Shown here: one piece after another, positions 29,485 to 37,568 of the stretch
Numbering within the stretch: position 1 is the first letter of the stretch
Layout of the letters: each line of letters opens with the position of its first letter
Assembly: GCA_045533195.1 (NCBI GenBank)
Contig: JAZSHI010000029.1
Span: 1 to 41,008 of the forward strand
Source of the DNA: SIG607 sp045533195
GTDB lineage: Bacteria > Bacillota > Clostridia > Oscillospirales > Acutalibacteraceae
Reading direction: 5' to 3'
Length of the DNA stretch: 41,008 nt
Made by a program: the position numbers and the translations under genes
Notes under the pieces: generated by a model
What the model saw: only the letters and a program-made list of their open reading frames with translations
What the model was told of the DNA's origin: nothing
The model's database searches: none

Positions 29485-31245
29485 TTACATTCCTGCCAGA
29501 TAAAGTTTTATCTTACCAAGGTCGAGGGTGTTTATTTTCTCGTCTTTATTTATATCGCAGGTTAAAAATGCTTTGCAAAAACCGGAATATTCACGAGAAA
29601 GAAATAATTTGAGTGCTGCTAAATCTATTGTTGAGATCGTTCCATCCATATTTATGTCGCCGTATGTTAGAGGAAGGGATGTGCCGCATGGATAAGATAC
29701 AGTAGGCGTTTTTCCGGTAGTTACACTATAGTTCCAATCCATATAAAAATTACCGTCAGTAAGTATAGTTCCTGTTATTAATTCGCCTTCAGTAAGGGGC
29801 GTGAAGGCGAGTGCCTTTACAGATTCTTTTGTTCCGTCAGAATAATTTAAAGTGATCTGAGCGTTTTCTCCCCAAACAGCAGAAGGCTTGCCTGAAAGAG
29901 ATGTTGAAGATATGGCCTTTGAGCCTACAACGGTTGTAAAGGCGCCTTTATAGGAATCCAATCTTATGTAGCAGTCATTGTTTCCCTCCTTGGTTACAGC
30001 ACCGTCAATATAAAAACTGTAATTTCGTTTATTAAAACGGAAGGTCTGACTAACAGTACTGCTGCAATTTTCTGATATGGTTACACGCGTTGTTTTTCCC
30101 GATTTGAAGGTGAATTCAACTACGCTTCCTGTAAAGGATACAGTACTGTTTAACGGATAGCTTGTTCTTTGGTTTTTAGTGCTTACAAGCACAACACCTG
30201 AACATTCTTCATAAGGAGTGACTTTCCATGTGGCATATGCGGTATAGGAAATATCTGATAAGGAATCGGTTATAAAGCTTTCATCGAATTTGATTTTTTG
30301 ACCGCTGTTTATAACAGTGCGCGGATTAGAACTGCTTATATCCTTATCTTCTGACCAACCGTTTTTAGAAAGCCATTTTCCGTCTGTATTTCTTTTAATA
30401 TTAAAACCTGCAAAATCATAATCATTATGGCTGAAACCGTTGGCATTTAAAGTGAATTCTGAGTTATAAGGAACAGTAAAGTTAGCCTGACTTCCTGTTC
30501 CGCCGTTAGCATTATATGAAAAAGTGTATGTATAATCTTCGGGAGTATTTCCGTAAAGAGTGTCGAACCATTCTTCTGTAGGCTGAACTATATGGGTTAT
30601 CTTTCTGCCCTTGCCCGAAAGCTGCGCGGAGTTAAACTCGGAATAGGTACGCTTAGTAATTCTGACCAAACCCTTGCCGTCACCGTTGCCTTCAAGATAG
30701 GTGATATGTGTTGAGTCATAATCTAAAATTATCATAGAATGTCCGTCACTGCCGTAATAAGAGCCGTCGGACTTAGGAGAAGTGCGGATATAAGCGCCTG
30801 TCATAATATTTGCGTTTTTAAGTAGGTTGTATGTCATTTTTGAAGCGCCTTTTCCTACAGCTATGTAACAGTTTTTAAGCGAAGCGCCGTTGTGTACATA
30901 TTCTCCAAAAAGCTTATTGAAAGCGCCGTTTGAATAAATGTAACAGGTCCAACCGGATGTTTGGGTGTTTTTTGAGGTGCTGTACATATAGTACTGCTTG
31001 TTCATAGAAATTCTGTATCCCAGCGGCATAGAAACCTCTTTTTTGCGTGCAGAGTCGCTGTAAAGGTCGATGTCTCCCGCAAAAAGATCGTCAAGCGCCT
31101 GCGCAAAGTTGGGATTATCTGTATAGTCGCTTCCTTTAACCGCATTCGGTGAGGTGAACTGTACCCAAGCATTTGCAGGAACAGAGAATACAGATATTAT
31201 AAGTAAAAACGAAATAATCAGCGATAAAAATTTCTTTTTCAACAT
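29485..31245 (-). CDS. Secreted papain-like peptidase candidate with InlB-type repeat and dockerin
   Basis: A 586-residue secreted protein. Residues 1-26 are a signal peptide (VPANA). The region about 80-225 has C101 in GWTCYIYSNG, H169 in GSDGHSMIILDY and E185 in YLEGNG, an order that fits an NlpC/P60- or CHAP-like cysteine hydrolase, although overall similarity is weak. An InlB-type B repeat spans about 238-350 (FSYNANGGTG, FAGFNIKRNTDGKWL). Residues 350-525 are beta-rich and unassigned. A complete two-repeat dockerin ends the protein (GDINMDGTISTIDLAALKLFL and CDINKDEKINTLDLGKIKLYL). The true start is the ATG at 31245 behind AAGGAG. It shares design with the downstream gene, suggesting duplication and divergence. 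Confidence 0.8.
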   Translation of the reverse strand: MLKKKFLSLIISFLLIISVFSVPANAWVQFTSPNAVKGSDYTDNPNFAQALDDLFAGDIDLYSDSARKKEVSMPLGYRISMNKQYYMYSTSKNTQTSGWTCYIYSNGAFNKLFGEYVHNGASLKNCYIAVGKGASKMTYNLLKNANIMTGAYIRTSPKSDGSYYGSDGHSMIILDYDSTHITYLEGNGDGKGLVRITKRTYSEFNSAQLSGKGRKITHIVQPTEEWFDTLYGNTPEDYTYTFSYNANGGTGSQANFTVPYNSEFTLNANGFSHNDYDFAGFNIKRNTDGKWLSKNGWSEDKDISSSNPRTVINSGQKIKFDESFITDSLSDISYTAYATWKVTPYEECSGVVLVSTKNQRTSYPLNSTVSFTGSVVEFTFKSGKTTRVTISENCSSTVSQTFRFNKRNYSFYIDGAVTKEGNNDCYIRLDSYKGAFTTVVGSKAISSTSLSGKPSAVWGENAQITLNYSDGTKESVKALAFTPLTEGELITGTILTDGNFYMDWNYSVTTGKTPTVSYPCGTSLPLTYGDINMDGTISTIDLAALKLFLSREYSGFCKAFLTCDINKDEKINTLDLGKIKLYLAGM

Positions 31246-31251
31246 AAAAAC

Positions 31252-31299
31252 TCCTTGAATTTGGTAACAACACAAAGTATGTTAACATAAATTCAAGGA
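31252..31299 (-). promoter_or_regulatory. 11-bp inverted repeat enclosing the ribosome binding site of the second dockerin gene
   Basis: TCCTTGAATTT (31252-31262, the complement of the AAGGA ribosome binding site) is perfectly inverted at 31289-31299, with a 26-nt interval that includes GTTAAC. A weak promoter, TTGAAA-17-TAACAT on the minus strand, would put the -10 inside the interval. Confidence 0.6.
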
Positions 31300-31351
31300 A
31301 TTTTCAATGGAAATATTGCACAAAAATTAAAATTTGTAACCTGTTTATTAC

Positions 31352-31369
31352 AAATTGTAACTAAAAAAT
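31352..31369. promoter_or_regulatory. 18-bp element shared with 29377-29394, copy 2
   Basis: AAATTGTAACTAAAAAAT, exact inverse of copy 1, 107-124 bp upstream of the second dockerin gene start. A nearby AAATTTGTAAC adds a further partial copy. Confidence 0.5.
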
Positions 31370-31377
31370 GTAGAAAA

Positions 31378-32250
31378 TTAAGGTTTTTTATCTTTCAGAA
31401 TTTCATTAATTTTCTCTTTATCTCTTTCAAGTGCGTTTTTAAGTTCATCAAGTCCTGAAAATTTTTGCTCATCCCTTATAAAGCGGAGCAAATAAAGGCG
31501 TAGGTTTTTGCCGTATAAATCACCGCTGAAATCAAATAAATGGGTTTCACAAAGGGGTGTATTTGATGGGAAGGTGGGACGGTAGCCTATATTTGTCATA
31601 CCGTAATATTCCTTGCCGTCAATTATCATTTTCGACATATAAACTCCGAATTTTAAAAGAGCGGTTCTCTCGTTTAATAGCTGATTGATGGTGGGGAAGT
31701 CCATCTGTCTTCCGCGCTTGTCTCCGTGAAGCACCTTGCCGCTTACCGAGAAGGGATGTCCCATTAGCTTTGCGGCGGTTTCGCAGTTGCCGTTTTTAAG
31801 CAAATCTCTTATTCGGGAACTTGAAACAACCTGTCCGAAGGCGGAAATTTTATCTACAACCTTAAGGGTTATTCCGTTTTCATCACAAAGCTTTTTCAGT
31901 TGCACGGTATCGCCTGAACAGTCTTTGCCAAAGGTGTAATTAAAACCGCATACCATAATTTTCGGGTTGTATTTTTCCTTTAAAAATTTAAAGAAATCGG
32001 TTGCGGAAACATCCTTTATCTTACTGAAATCAAGATAATGAAGCTCTTTTACACCCGTTTCTTTTATGAGACGGGTTTTTTCACTTAAATCCGAAAGAAT
32101 GATTTTTTCGTTTTTTAAATAAGCCTTGGGCGGTATAGAGAAAACAACTGCAACAGGAAACAGACCGCTGTTTACAGCAGTCTCTAAAACGACTTTATGA
32201 CCAAGATGAACACCGTCAAAGGTGCCAAGCGCAATGGCAGTTTCCTTCAT
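31378..32250 (-). CDS. ribF: Bifunctional riboflavin kinase/FAD synthetase
   Basis: Converts riboflavin to FMN and then FAD. The N-terminal adenylyltransferase domain opens with ALGTFDGVHLGHKVV (HxGH-type nucleotide-binding motif) and has SSSRIRDLL; the C-terminal kinase domain has GRQMDFPTIN, a variant of the GxxxFPTxN signature, and YYGMTNIGYRPTF. The 290-residue length is slightly short but normal. The ATG at 32250 is two bases after the truB stop; the longer frame from 32283 overlaps truB and lacks a better ribosome binding site. Last gene of the rimP-infB operon, the usual position in Firmicutes. No clear terminator follows. Confidence 0.95.
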   Translation of the reverse strand: MKETAIALGTFDGVHLGHKVVLETAVNSGLFPVAVVFSIPPKAYLKNEKIILSDLSEKTRLIKETGVKELHYLDFSKIKDVSATDFFKFLKEKYNPKIMVCGFNYTFGKDCSGDTVQLKKLCDENGITLKVVDKISAFGQVVSSSRIRDLLKNGNCETAAKLMGHPFSVSGKVLHGDKRGRQMDFPTINQLLNERTALLKFGVYMSKMIIDGKEYYGMTNIGYRPTFPSNTPLCETHLFDFSGDLYGKNLRLYLLRFIRDEQKFSGLDELKNALERDKEKINEILKDKKP

Positions 32251-32252
32251 TT

Positions 32253-33146
32253 TTATACTTCCTTCAGGGGATTTATAAGACATTTAATGCGTATTTCTTT
32301 GTTCTCTTTATCGGAAAAGCCAATTCCGATAAAAGTATCTTTATATTTGATTCTGTAGCACATATCTTCTTGTATGGCTACATTTAATCGGTCAAAGGAG
32401 AGCTTACCGCCGTTAGAAAACCTTTTTGCCTGATTAAGCGTTACAAAAATTTCGGGAAGATGGGCTACAGCAAGTTCTTCATTTAAAAGATATGAAGAAA
32501 TATTTTCTTCATTTAAAGCATCTAAATCAACGCAAGACTCAAGAGTAAAGCCTCCTGTTTTTGTACGGATGAGCTCTGTAAGGGTAGCACCGCAGCCTAA
32601 ATATTCGCCGATATCACGGCAAAGGGAACGGATATATGTGCCCTTAGAACAGCTCACGTCGATTTTAAAGGTATAATCCTCCTTGGAAAAATTCAGAAGT
32701 GTTATACCGTGAACGGTTATTTCTCTTTTTTCAACCTCTACCGCTTGTCCTTTACGGGCAAGCTTATAAAGAGGAACACCGTCTTTTTTTATGGCAGAAT
32801 ATATGGGCGGAGTCTGAAGCTGCTGTCCGGTAAAATGCTTTAGAGCGAGGATAAGCTGTTCTTTATTAAAGTCAGGCTCTTTTTCACTTAGAATTTCTCC
32901 GGTTATGTCAAGAGTATCGGTGGTAAGTCCTGCCTTGACGGTGGCAATATAGCTTTTATCTGCTGTTAAAAGATAATCGCAAAGGCTTGTAGCCCTGCCC
33001 ACTAAAACAGGCAATACACCGGTAGCTAAAGGATCTAACGTACCGGTGTGACCTATTTTTTTGATATTGGTTATTTTGCGTATAGCCGCAACCACTTTAA
33101 AGGAGGTAATATCTTTTGGCTTATTTATCAGAAGAAGTCCCTGCAT
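32253..33146 (-). CDS. truB: tRNA pseudouridine(55) synthase
   Basis: Makes pseudouridine 55 in the T-loop of tRNAs. The 297-residue protein begins GLLLINKPKDITSF and contains the catalytic aspartate in GHTGTLDPLATGVLPV, the YKLARKG block and CSKGTYIRSLCRDIG. A PUA-like C-terminal segment follows. It overlaps the end of nrnA by 26 bases and is followed by ribF within two bases, the usual order in Gram-positive bacteria. Confidence 0.97.
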   Translation of the reverse strand: MQGLLLINKPKDITSFKVVAAIRKITNIKKIGHTGTLDPLATGVLPVLVGRATSLCDYLLTADKSYIATVKAGLTTDTLDITGEILSEKEPDFNKEQLILALKHFTGQQLQTPPIYSAIKKDGVPLYKLARKGQAVEVEKREITVHGITLLNFSKEDYTFKIDVSCSKGTYIRSLCRDIGEYLGCGATLTELIRTKTGGFTLESCVDLDALNEENISSYLLNEELAVAHLPEIFVTLNQAKRFSNGGKLSFDRLNVAIQEDMCYRIKYKDTFIGIGFSDKENKEIRIKCLINPLKEV

Positions 33147-34137
33147 AAGCGTCCTCCAGACTTTTTTCTACAACCTCTAAGATCTGTTTTTTTACAACCT
33201 CTAATTTTCCGCTTAAGCTACAGCCTGCGGCATTTATGTGACCGCCGCCGCCTAAGGTTTTGCAAATCTCGGAAGCGTTAAGGGGAGGATAGGTTCGAAG
33301 AGAAACCTTATAGGTGTTATCCTCCTTCTGCTTTATGGAAATTCCTGCAAGAACGCCCTCAACAGAACGTGAAATAACTGCAACACCTTCAAGGTCGTTA
33401 TCGGTGCAGCCTGTTTTTTCCTTCATTTCGTTGGTTGCAACCAGTAGCATACATTTACCGCCGAAATGAAATTCTGCGCTGTCAAGCACCATTCTTTCAA
33501 GCTCCAGTCTTCCGCGGGATTTTGTATCAAACATAAGTCTGCCGATTTCAGCCGCATCAATATCATAGGAATAAAGGTCAGCCGCAATTCTGTGGGTTTT
33601 TGCGGTAACGTTGGAATATTTGAAGGAGCCTGTGTCGGTGGAAAGTCCTGTATAAATAGCAGAAGCCGAAACGGTGTCAAAGGGCAGGGGGAAATGACGG
33701 AAAATATCATAAACACACTCACAGTTTGCGGCGGCAGAGCTGTCAAGATAAAGTCTGTCGGCAAAACGGGTGTTGGAAATATGATGGTCGATACATAAAT
33801 CGATTTTTCCCACAAAAACATCGGCAAGACTACCCAGCAGAACAAGGTCGGCAACGTCAACGGCAATAACCGTTTCGTACTTTATTTCCTTGTTTTCAAA
33901 GGTGCCGGTAAAATAACTGTATTTTTGGGGAATTTCGTCTGCGCATTTTATCATACACTTTTTGCCAATGGCGGTAAGACCGAGGGCAAGGGCATAAGCG
34001 CTGCCAAGGGTATCACCGTCAGGGGTTGCATGGCAAAGAATAAGAAAGTTATCTCTTTCCTTTAAAAAACGGCAGGTTTGTTTAATGTCAAGCTCTTCGC
34101 AAATGCTGTCGGTAACTATTTTAACTGTCTTTTTCAT
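33121..34137 (-). CDS. nrnA: DHH-family nanoRNase/pAp phosphatase
   Basis: Degrades 2-5 nt RNAs and 3'-phosphoadenosine 5'-phosphate. The DHH domain shows CHATPDGDTLGSAYAL, a metal-binding aspartate in VIAVDVAD, and CIDHHISN; the DHHA1 domain ends with LGGGGHINAAGC. The start is placed at the ATG at 34137 (about 338 residues), overlapping rbfA by 17 bases; the longer frame from 34167 overlaps more. In Firmicutes nrnA often sits between rbfA and truB, as here. Confidence 0.94.
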   Translation of the reverse strand: MKKTVKIVTDSICEELDIKQTCRFLKERDNFLILCHATPDGDTLGSAYALALGLTAIGKKCMIKCADEIPQKYSYFTGTFENKEIKYETVIAVDVADLVLLGSLADVFVGKIDLCIDHHISNTRFADRLYLDSSAAANCECVYDIFRHFPLPFDTVSASAIYTGLSTDTGSFKYSNVTAKTHRIAADLYSYDIDAAEIGRLMFDTKSRGRLELERMVLDSAEFHFGGKCMLLVATNEMKEKTGCTDNDLEGVAVISRSVEGVLAGISIKQKEDNTYKVSLRTYPPLNASEICKTLGGGGHINAAGCSLSGKLEVVKKQILEVVEKSLEDAYAGTSSDK

Positions 34138-34489
34138 CACTATTACCGCCTTCCCCGAAAGAATCAATTATAGAGGAAATATGGGCGCTGAAAGCAATAG
34201 AATCATCAGCAACAAAGCGTACCTCAGGTACCTTACGCATTTTAACCTTTAACCCTAATTCTCTGCGGATGTAACCTGCGGCGCCCTTAAGGGCTTTGAC
34301 CGACGACTCGGTCATTTCCTTGCCCTCAATAGCGCTAACGTAAAAGGTTGCATAGGATAAATCGTTTGTAACCTGCACCTTTATTATGCTGAGCATTTTG
34401 CTGACTCTGGGATCCTTGATATCGCGCAAAATATCTGCCATTGCTACGCGTACATCAGAGGTTATACGGTCTATTTTATGACTAGCCAT
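34121..34489 (-). CDS. rbfA: Ribosome-binding factor A
   Basis: A 122-residue KH-fold factor that helps mature the 5' end of 16S rRNA in the 30S subunit. Typical phrases: RITSDVRVAMADILRDIKDPRV, VTNDLSYATFYVSAIEG and a GYIRRELGLKVKMRKVPEVRFVADDS block. It starts within the infB stop (TGATG) and overlaps nrnA, indicating translational coupling. Confidence 0.96.
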   Translation of the reverse strand: MASHKIDRITSDVRVAMADILRDIKDPRVSKMLSIIKVQVTNDLSYATFYVSAIEGKEMTESSVKALKGAAGYIRRELGLKVKMRKVPEVRFVADDSIAFSAHISSIIDSFGEGGNSDEKDS

Positions 34490-37008
34490 CAGTCTCTGTA
34501 CTCCTCAATAATATAGGCTTCAAATATGTCTCCAATCTTAATATCGGAGAATTTTTCAAGGCTGATACCACATTCGTAACCCTGAGCTACTTCCTTTACG
34601 TCATCCTTGAAACGTCTGAGCGAAGCAATGGCATCTTCTGCTACAACAATACCGTCTCTGACAACACGGATAGAAGAGTTTCTGGTTACTCTGCCGTTTG
34701 TTACATAACAGCCGGCAATGGTACCTACGCTGGAAATCTTATAGGTATCTCTTACCTCAATGTCACCGAGTATAACCTCTCTTGTCTTGGGAGCAAGCAT
34801 ACCCTTCATAGCGGCTTCAATTTCATCAATGCAGTCATAAATAACTCTGTAAAGACGGATATCAACACCGTCTCTTTCCGCAAGTTCCTTAGCAACTGCG
34901 TCGGGACGAACGTTAAAGCCTACGATAATGGCATTACCGGTACCTGCAAGTACAACGTCGGATTCGTTGATGGCACCAACACCGCCGTGGAGTATTTTAA
35001 CACGTACTTCGTCGTTTGAAAGCTTAACCAGAGAATCCTTAACAGCTTCAACCGAGCCCTGAACGTCGGCTTTAATAATAACGCCGAGTTCCTTGATATC
35101 ACCCTCGCTGAGTTTGCCGAAGAGGTTGTCAAGAGTAACCTTGGTTGCGGCATTGAATTCTTCTTCCTTAATCTTAGTCTTACGCTGTTCAACAAGCTCA
35201 CGTGCGAGTCTTTCGTCGCTAACTGCATCAAAGGAGTCGCCGGCGCTGGGAGTTTCGGCAAGACCTGTAATTTCAACAGGAACGCTGGGACCTGCTTCCT
35301 TTAAGGCTTTGCCGTTTTCGTTAGTCATGGTACGAACTCTGCCTACGGTAGTACCTGCAACTATAATGTCGCCGGTGTGTAAGGTACCGCCCTGAACGAG
35401 AAGTGTGGCAACAGGGCCGCGTCCCTTATCAAGACGCGCTTCAATAACAATACCCTTTGCTTTTCTGTCGGGGTTGGCTTTAAGTTCAAGCATTTCGGCA
35501 ACAAGAAGAATATTTTCAAGAAGAGTGTCAATTCCGTCGCCTGTTTTAGCAGAAACGGGAACACAGATAACGTCGCCGCCCCATTTTTCAGGAACAAGCT
35601 CGTGTTCGGTAAGCTGCTGTAAAATTCTGTCGGGGTTAGCCTCGGGCTTATCCATCTTGTTTATAGCAACAATAATCTGAACCCCTGCAGCTTTTGCGTG
35701 GTTAATTGCTTCTATGGTCTGAGGCATAATACCGTCATCAGCCGCAACAACAAGTACGGCAATATCGGTAGCCATAGCGCCTCTTAAACGCATAGCGGTA
35801 AATGCGGCGTGTCCGGGAGTGTCAAGGAAGGTAATATCGTTGCCTTCATAGTTTACTCTGTACGCACCGATGTGCTGAGTAATTCCGCCGGCTTCACCCG
35901 ATGCAACGCTTGACTTTCTGATAGCGTCAAGAATAGAGGTCTTCCCGTGGTCAACGTGGCCCATAACAACAATAACGGGATCTCTTTTCTTTAAGGTCTC
36001 CTCGGTGTCTTCGGTATCGTCAATAATTCTGTCTTCAATGGTAATAACTACCTGTTTTTCGATTCTGCCGCCCATTTCGGTAACAACGATTTCAGCAGTG
36101 TCATAGTCAATAACCTGATTTACGGTTGCCATCATACCAAGCTTTAAAAGAGTCTTGATAACCTCAGCGGCAGTTTTCTTTAATTTTTCTGCAAGCTCGC
36201 CTACGGTGATTTCATCTGCAACGGTAACAAGTATGGGAGTTTTCTTGATTTTTTCAAGCTGGAGACGGCGGAGTTTGTCTGCTTCGGTCTCGCGCTTTGC
36301 ACCCTGAGGACGCTTATAGTCCTGAGATTTCTGACGGATTTTCTGCTTTTTGGAAAAGTTATCCTTCATAGAGTTTGCAGGGGCGATGTTTTCGTATTTT
36401 TCGTTGTATTTTTCCATATCAATGGTATTGGTACGGGTATCAACACGACGAATTTCTGCAGGTCCTCTGTTGGGAGTGGCACCTGCATTTTCCTTCTTTT
36501 CTCTCTTCTTGAAGGGGTTGGGATCGGAAGGCTTAAATTCCTTCTTTTCAGGTTCGGTTTTAACCTTTTCAGCCTTCTTGGGTTCGGCTTTTTTAGGCTC
36601 TTCTTTCTTTATTTCAGCCTTTTTGGGTTCTTCTTTCTTTACTTCGGCTTTTTTAGGTTCGGCTTTCTGTTCAGACTTCTTTTCCTCGGCTTTTTTGGGA
36701 TTTTGAGCCGCCTGAGCCGCCTTTAACTGTTCAAGAATAGCTAATTGGTCGGCAAGTTTTTTATCCTTTACAGCCTGACGCTCTTGAGCCTTCTTTTCGC
36801 TCTGAGCCGCACCTGTGGCAAAGTATTCGTCAAAGCTCTTAACAGAGTTTTTCTTGGTAAGCTTTTCTATAATAATACTGAACTCGTTTTCGTCAACACT
36901 GCCTGCTGTCTTTTTCTCGGTACCTAAAGCAGTTTCGATAAAAGCAACAAGCTCTTTAGAAGTCATATTAAGGTCTTTTGCTAAATCGCTGATTTTTATT
37001 TTAGCCAT
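34489..37008 (-). CDS. infB: Translation initiation factor IF-2
   Basis: A GTPase that places initiator tRNA on the 30S subunit. The 839-residue protein has an N-terminal IF2N helix domain (AKIKISDLAKDLNMTSKEL), a long charged linker (about 75-240) with repeated KKAE/EEPKKAE units, a second IF2N domain, and the G domain with GHVDHGKTS, DTPGHAAF and NKMD. Domains II-IV and the C-terminal fMet-tRNA-binding domain complete it. The ATG at 37008 has GGAGG at spacing 7; an ATG two codons upstream is too close to the ribosome binding site. It overlaps the L7Ae-like gene by eight bases. Confidence 0.97.
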   Translation of the reverse strand: MAKIKISDLAKDLNMTSKELVAFIETALGTEKKTAGSVDENEFSIIIEKLTKKNSVKSFDEYFATGAAQSEKKAQERQAVKDKKLADQLAILEQLKAAQAAQNPKKAEEKKSEQKAEPKKAEVKKEEPKKAEIKKEEPKKAEPKKAEKVKTEPEKKEFKPSDPNPFKKREKKENAGATPNRGPAEIRRVDTRTNTIDMEKYNEKYENIAPANSMKDNFSKKQKIRQKSQDYKRPQGAKRETEADKLRRLQLEKIKKTPILVTVADEITVGELAEKLKKTAAEVIKTLLKLGMMATVNQVIDYDTAEIVVTEMGGRIEKQVVITIEDRIIDDTEDTEETLKKRDPVIVVMGHVDHGKTSILDAIRKSSVASGEAGGITQHIGAYRVNYEGNDITFLDTPGHAAFTAMRLRGAMATDIAVLVVAADDGIMPQTIEAINHAKAAGVQIIVAINKMDKPEANPDRILQQLTEHELVPEKWGGDVICVPVSAKTGDGIDTLLENILLVAEMLELKANPDRKAKGIVIEARLDKGRGPVATLLVQGGTLHTGDIIVAGTTVGRVRTMTNENGKALKEAGPSVPVEITGLAETPSAGDSFDAVSDERLARELVEQRKTKIKEEEFNAATKVTLDNLFGKLSEGDIKELGVIIKADVQGSVEAVKDSLVKLSNDEVRVKILHGGVGAINESDVVLAGTGNAIIVGFNVRPDAVAKELAERDGVDIRLYRVIYDCIDEIEAAMKGMLAPKTREVILGDIEVRDTYKISSVGTIAGCYVTNGRVTRNSSIRVVRDGIVVAEDAIASLRRFKDDVKEVAQGYECGISLEKFSDIKIGDIFEAYIIEEYRD

Positions 37009-37306
37009 TGGCATTTCCTCCTTTGATAGCATCGGCAAATCCTTTTTCGTTTACACTTATTATTCCGCCCTTTTTTCCCGTGGCGTGTGAAAGAGTCTCA
37101 ATGTCATAATCTGTATCCATAACGGGAATGTTATTTTGGGAAGCAAAAAAGCGTATTTCTTTGCGGGATTTTTCCGAAATGTCACTTGCTATAATAACAA
37201 GCTTTGCTTTACTTCTTTTAAGGCTTTCTTTTACGCTGTCAGCCCCAAAAGACAGGTTGCCTGATTTTCTGGCAAAACCCAGTAAAGTGAGTATTTTATC
37301 ATTCAC
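37001..37306 (-). CDS. L7Ae/L30e-family RNA-binding protein (YlxQ-like)
   Basis: A 101-residue protein of the L7Ae/L30e/S12e family found between ylxR and infB in Firmicutes. It begins with LLGFARKSGNLSFGADSVKES and has the LVIIASDISEKSRKEI block of kink-turn-binding proteins. Precise role unknown; relatives bind kink-turn RNA and may associate with RNase P or ribosomes. It overlaps both neighbours by eight bases, so it is translationally coupled. Confidence 0.92.
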   Translation of the reverse strand: MNDKILTLLGFARKSGNLSFGADSVKESLKRSKAKLVIIASDISEKSRKEIRFFASQNNIPVMDTDYDIETLSHATGKKGGIISVNEKGFADAIKGGNANG

Positions 37307-37565
37307 CGGAAGTTAGCTCCTTTTTAAGTCTTTCGAAAATTTCTTCGGGAATACTTACGCCGAAGGTGTTTTCAAGACGTTTCTTTTTTACGGCAAGACC
37401 GAGACAGTCGCTGTTTTTACAAATATATGCTCCGCGACCGTTCATTTTGCCCGAAAAGTCCAAAACAATATTGTTTTCGGGGGTGCGTACCACACGGATA
37501 AGCTCACCCTTGGCTTTTCTCTCCATACATCCGGTACATTGGCGAAGAGGTATTTTCTTAACCAT
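37299..37565 (-). CDS. YlxR/RnpM-family RNA-binding protein
   Basis: An 88-residue protein of the DUF448 family. It carries PLRQCTGCMERKAKGELIRVVR and GRGAYICKNSDCL, the conserved basic pocket. Recent work on the Bacillus homologue (RnpM) links it to modulation of RNase P. It lies between nusA and the L7Ae-like gene, its invariant position. Confidence 0.93.
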   Translation of the reverse strand: MVKKIPLRQCTGCMERKAKGELIRVVRTPENNIVLDFSGKMNGRGAYICKNSDCLGLAVKKKRLENTFGVSIPEEIFERLKKELTSGE

Positions 37566-37568
37566 AGT

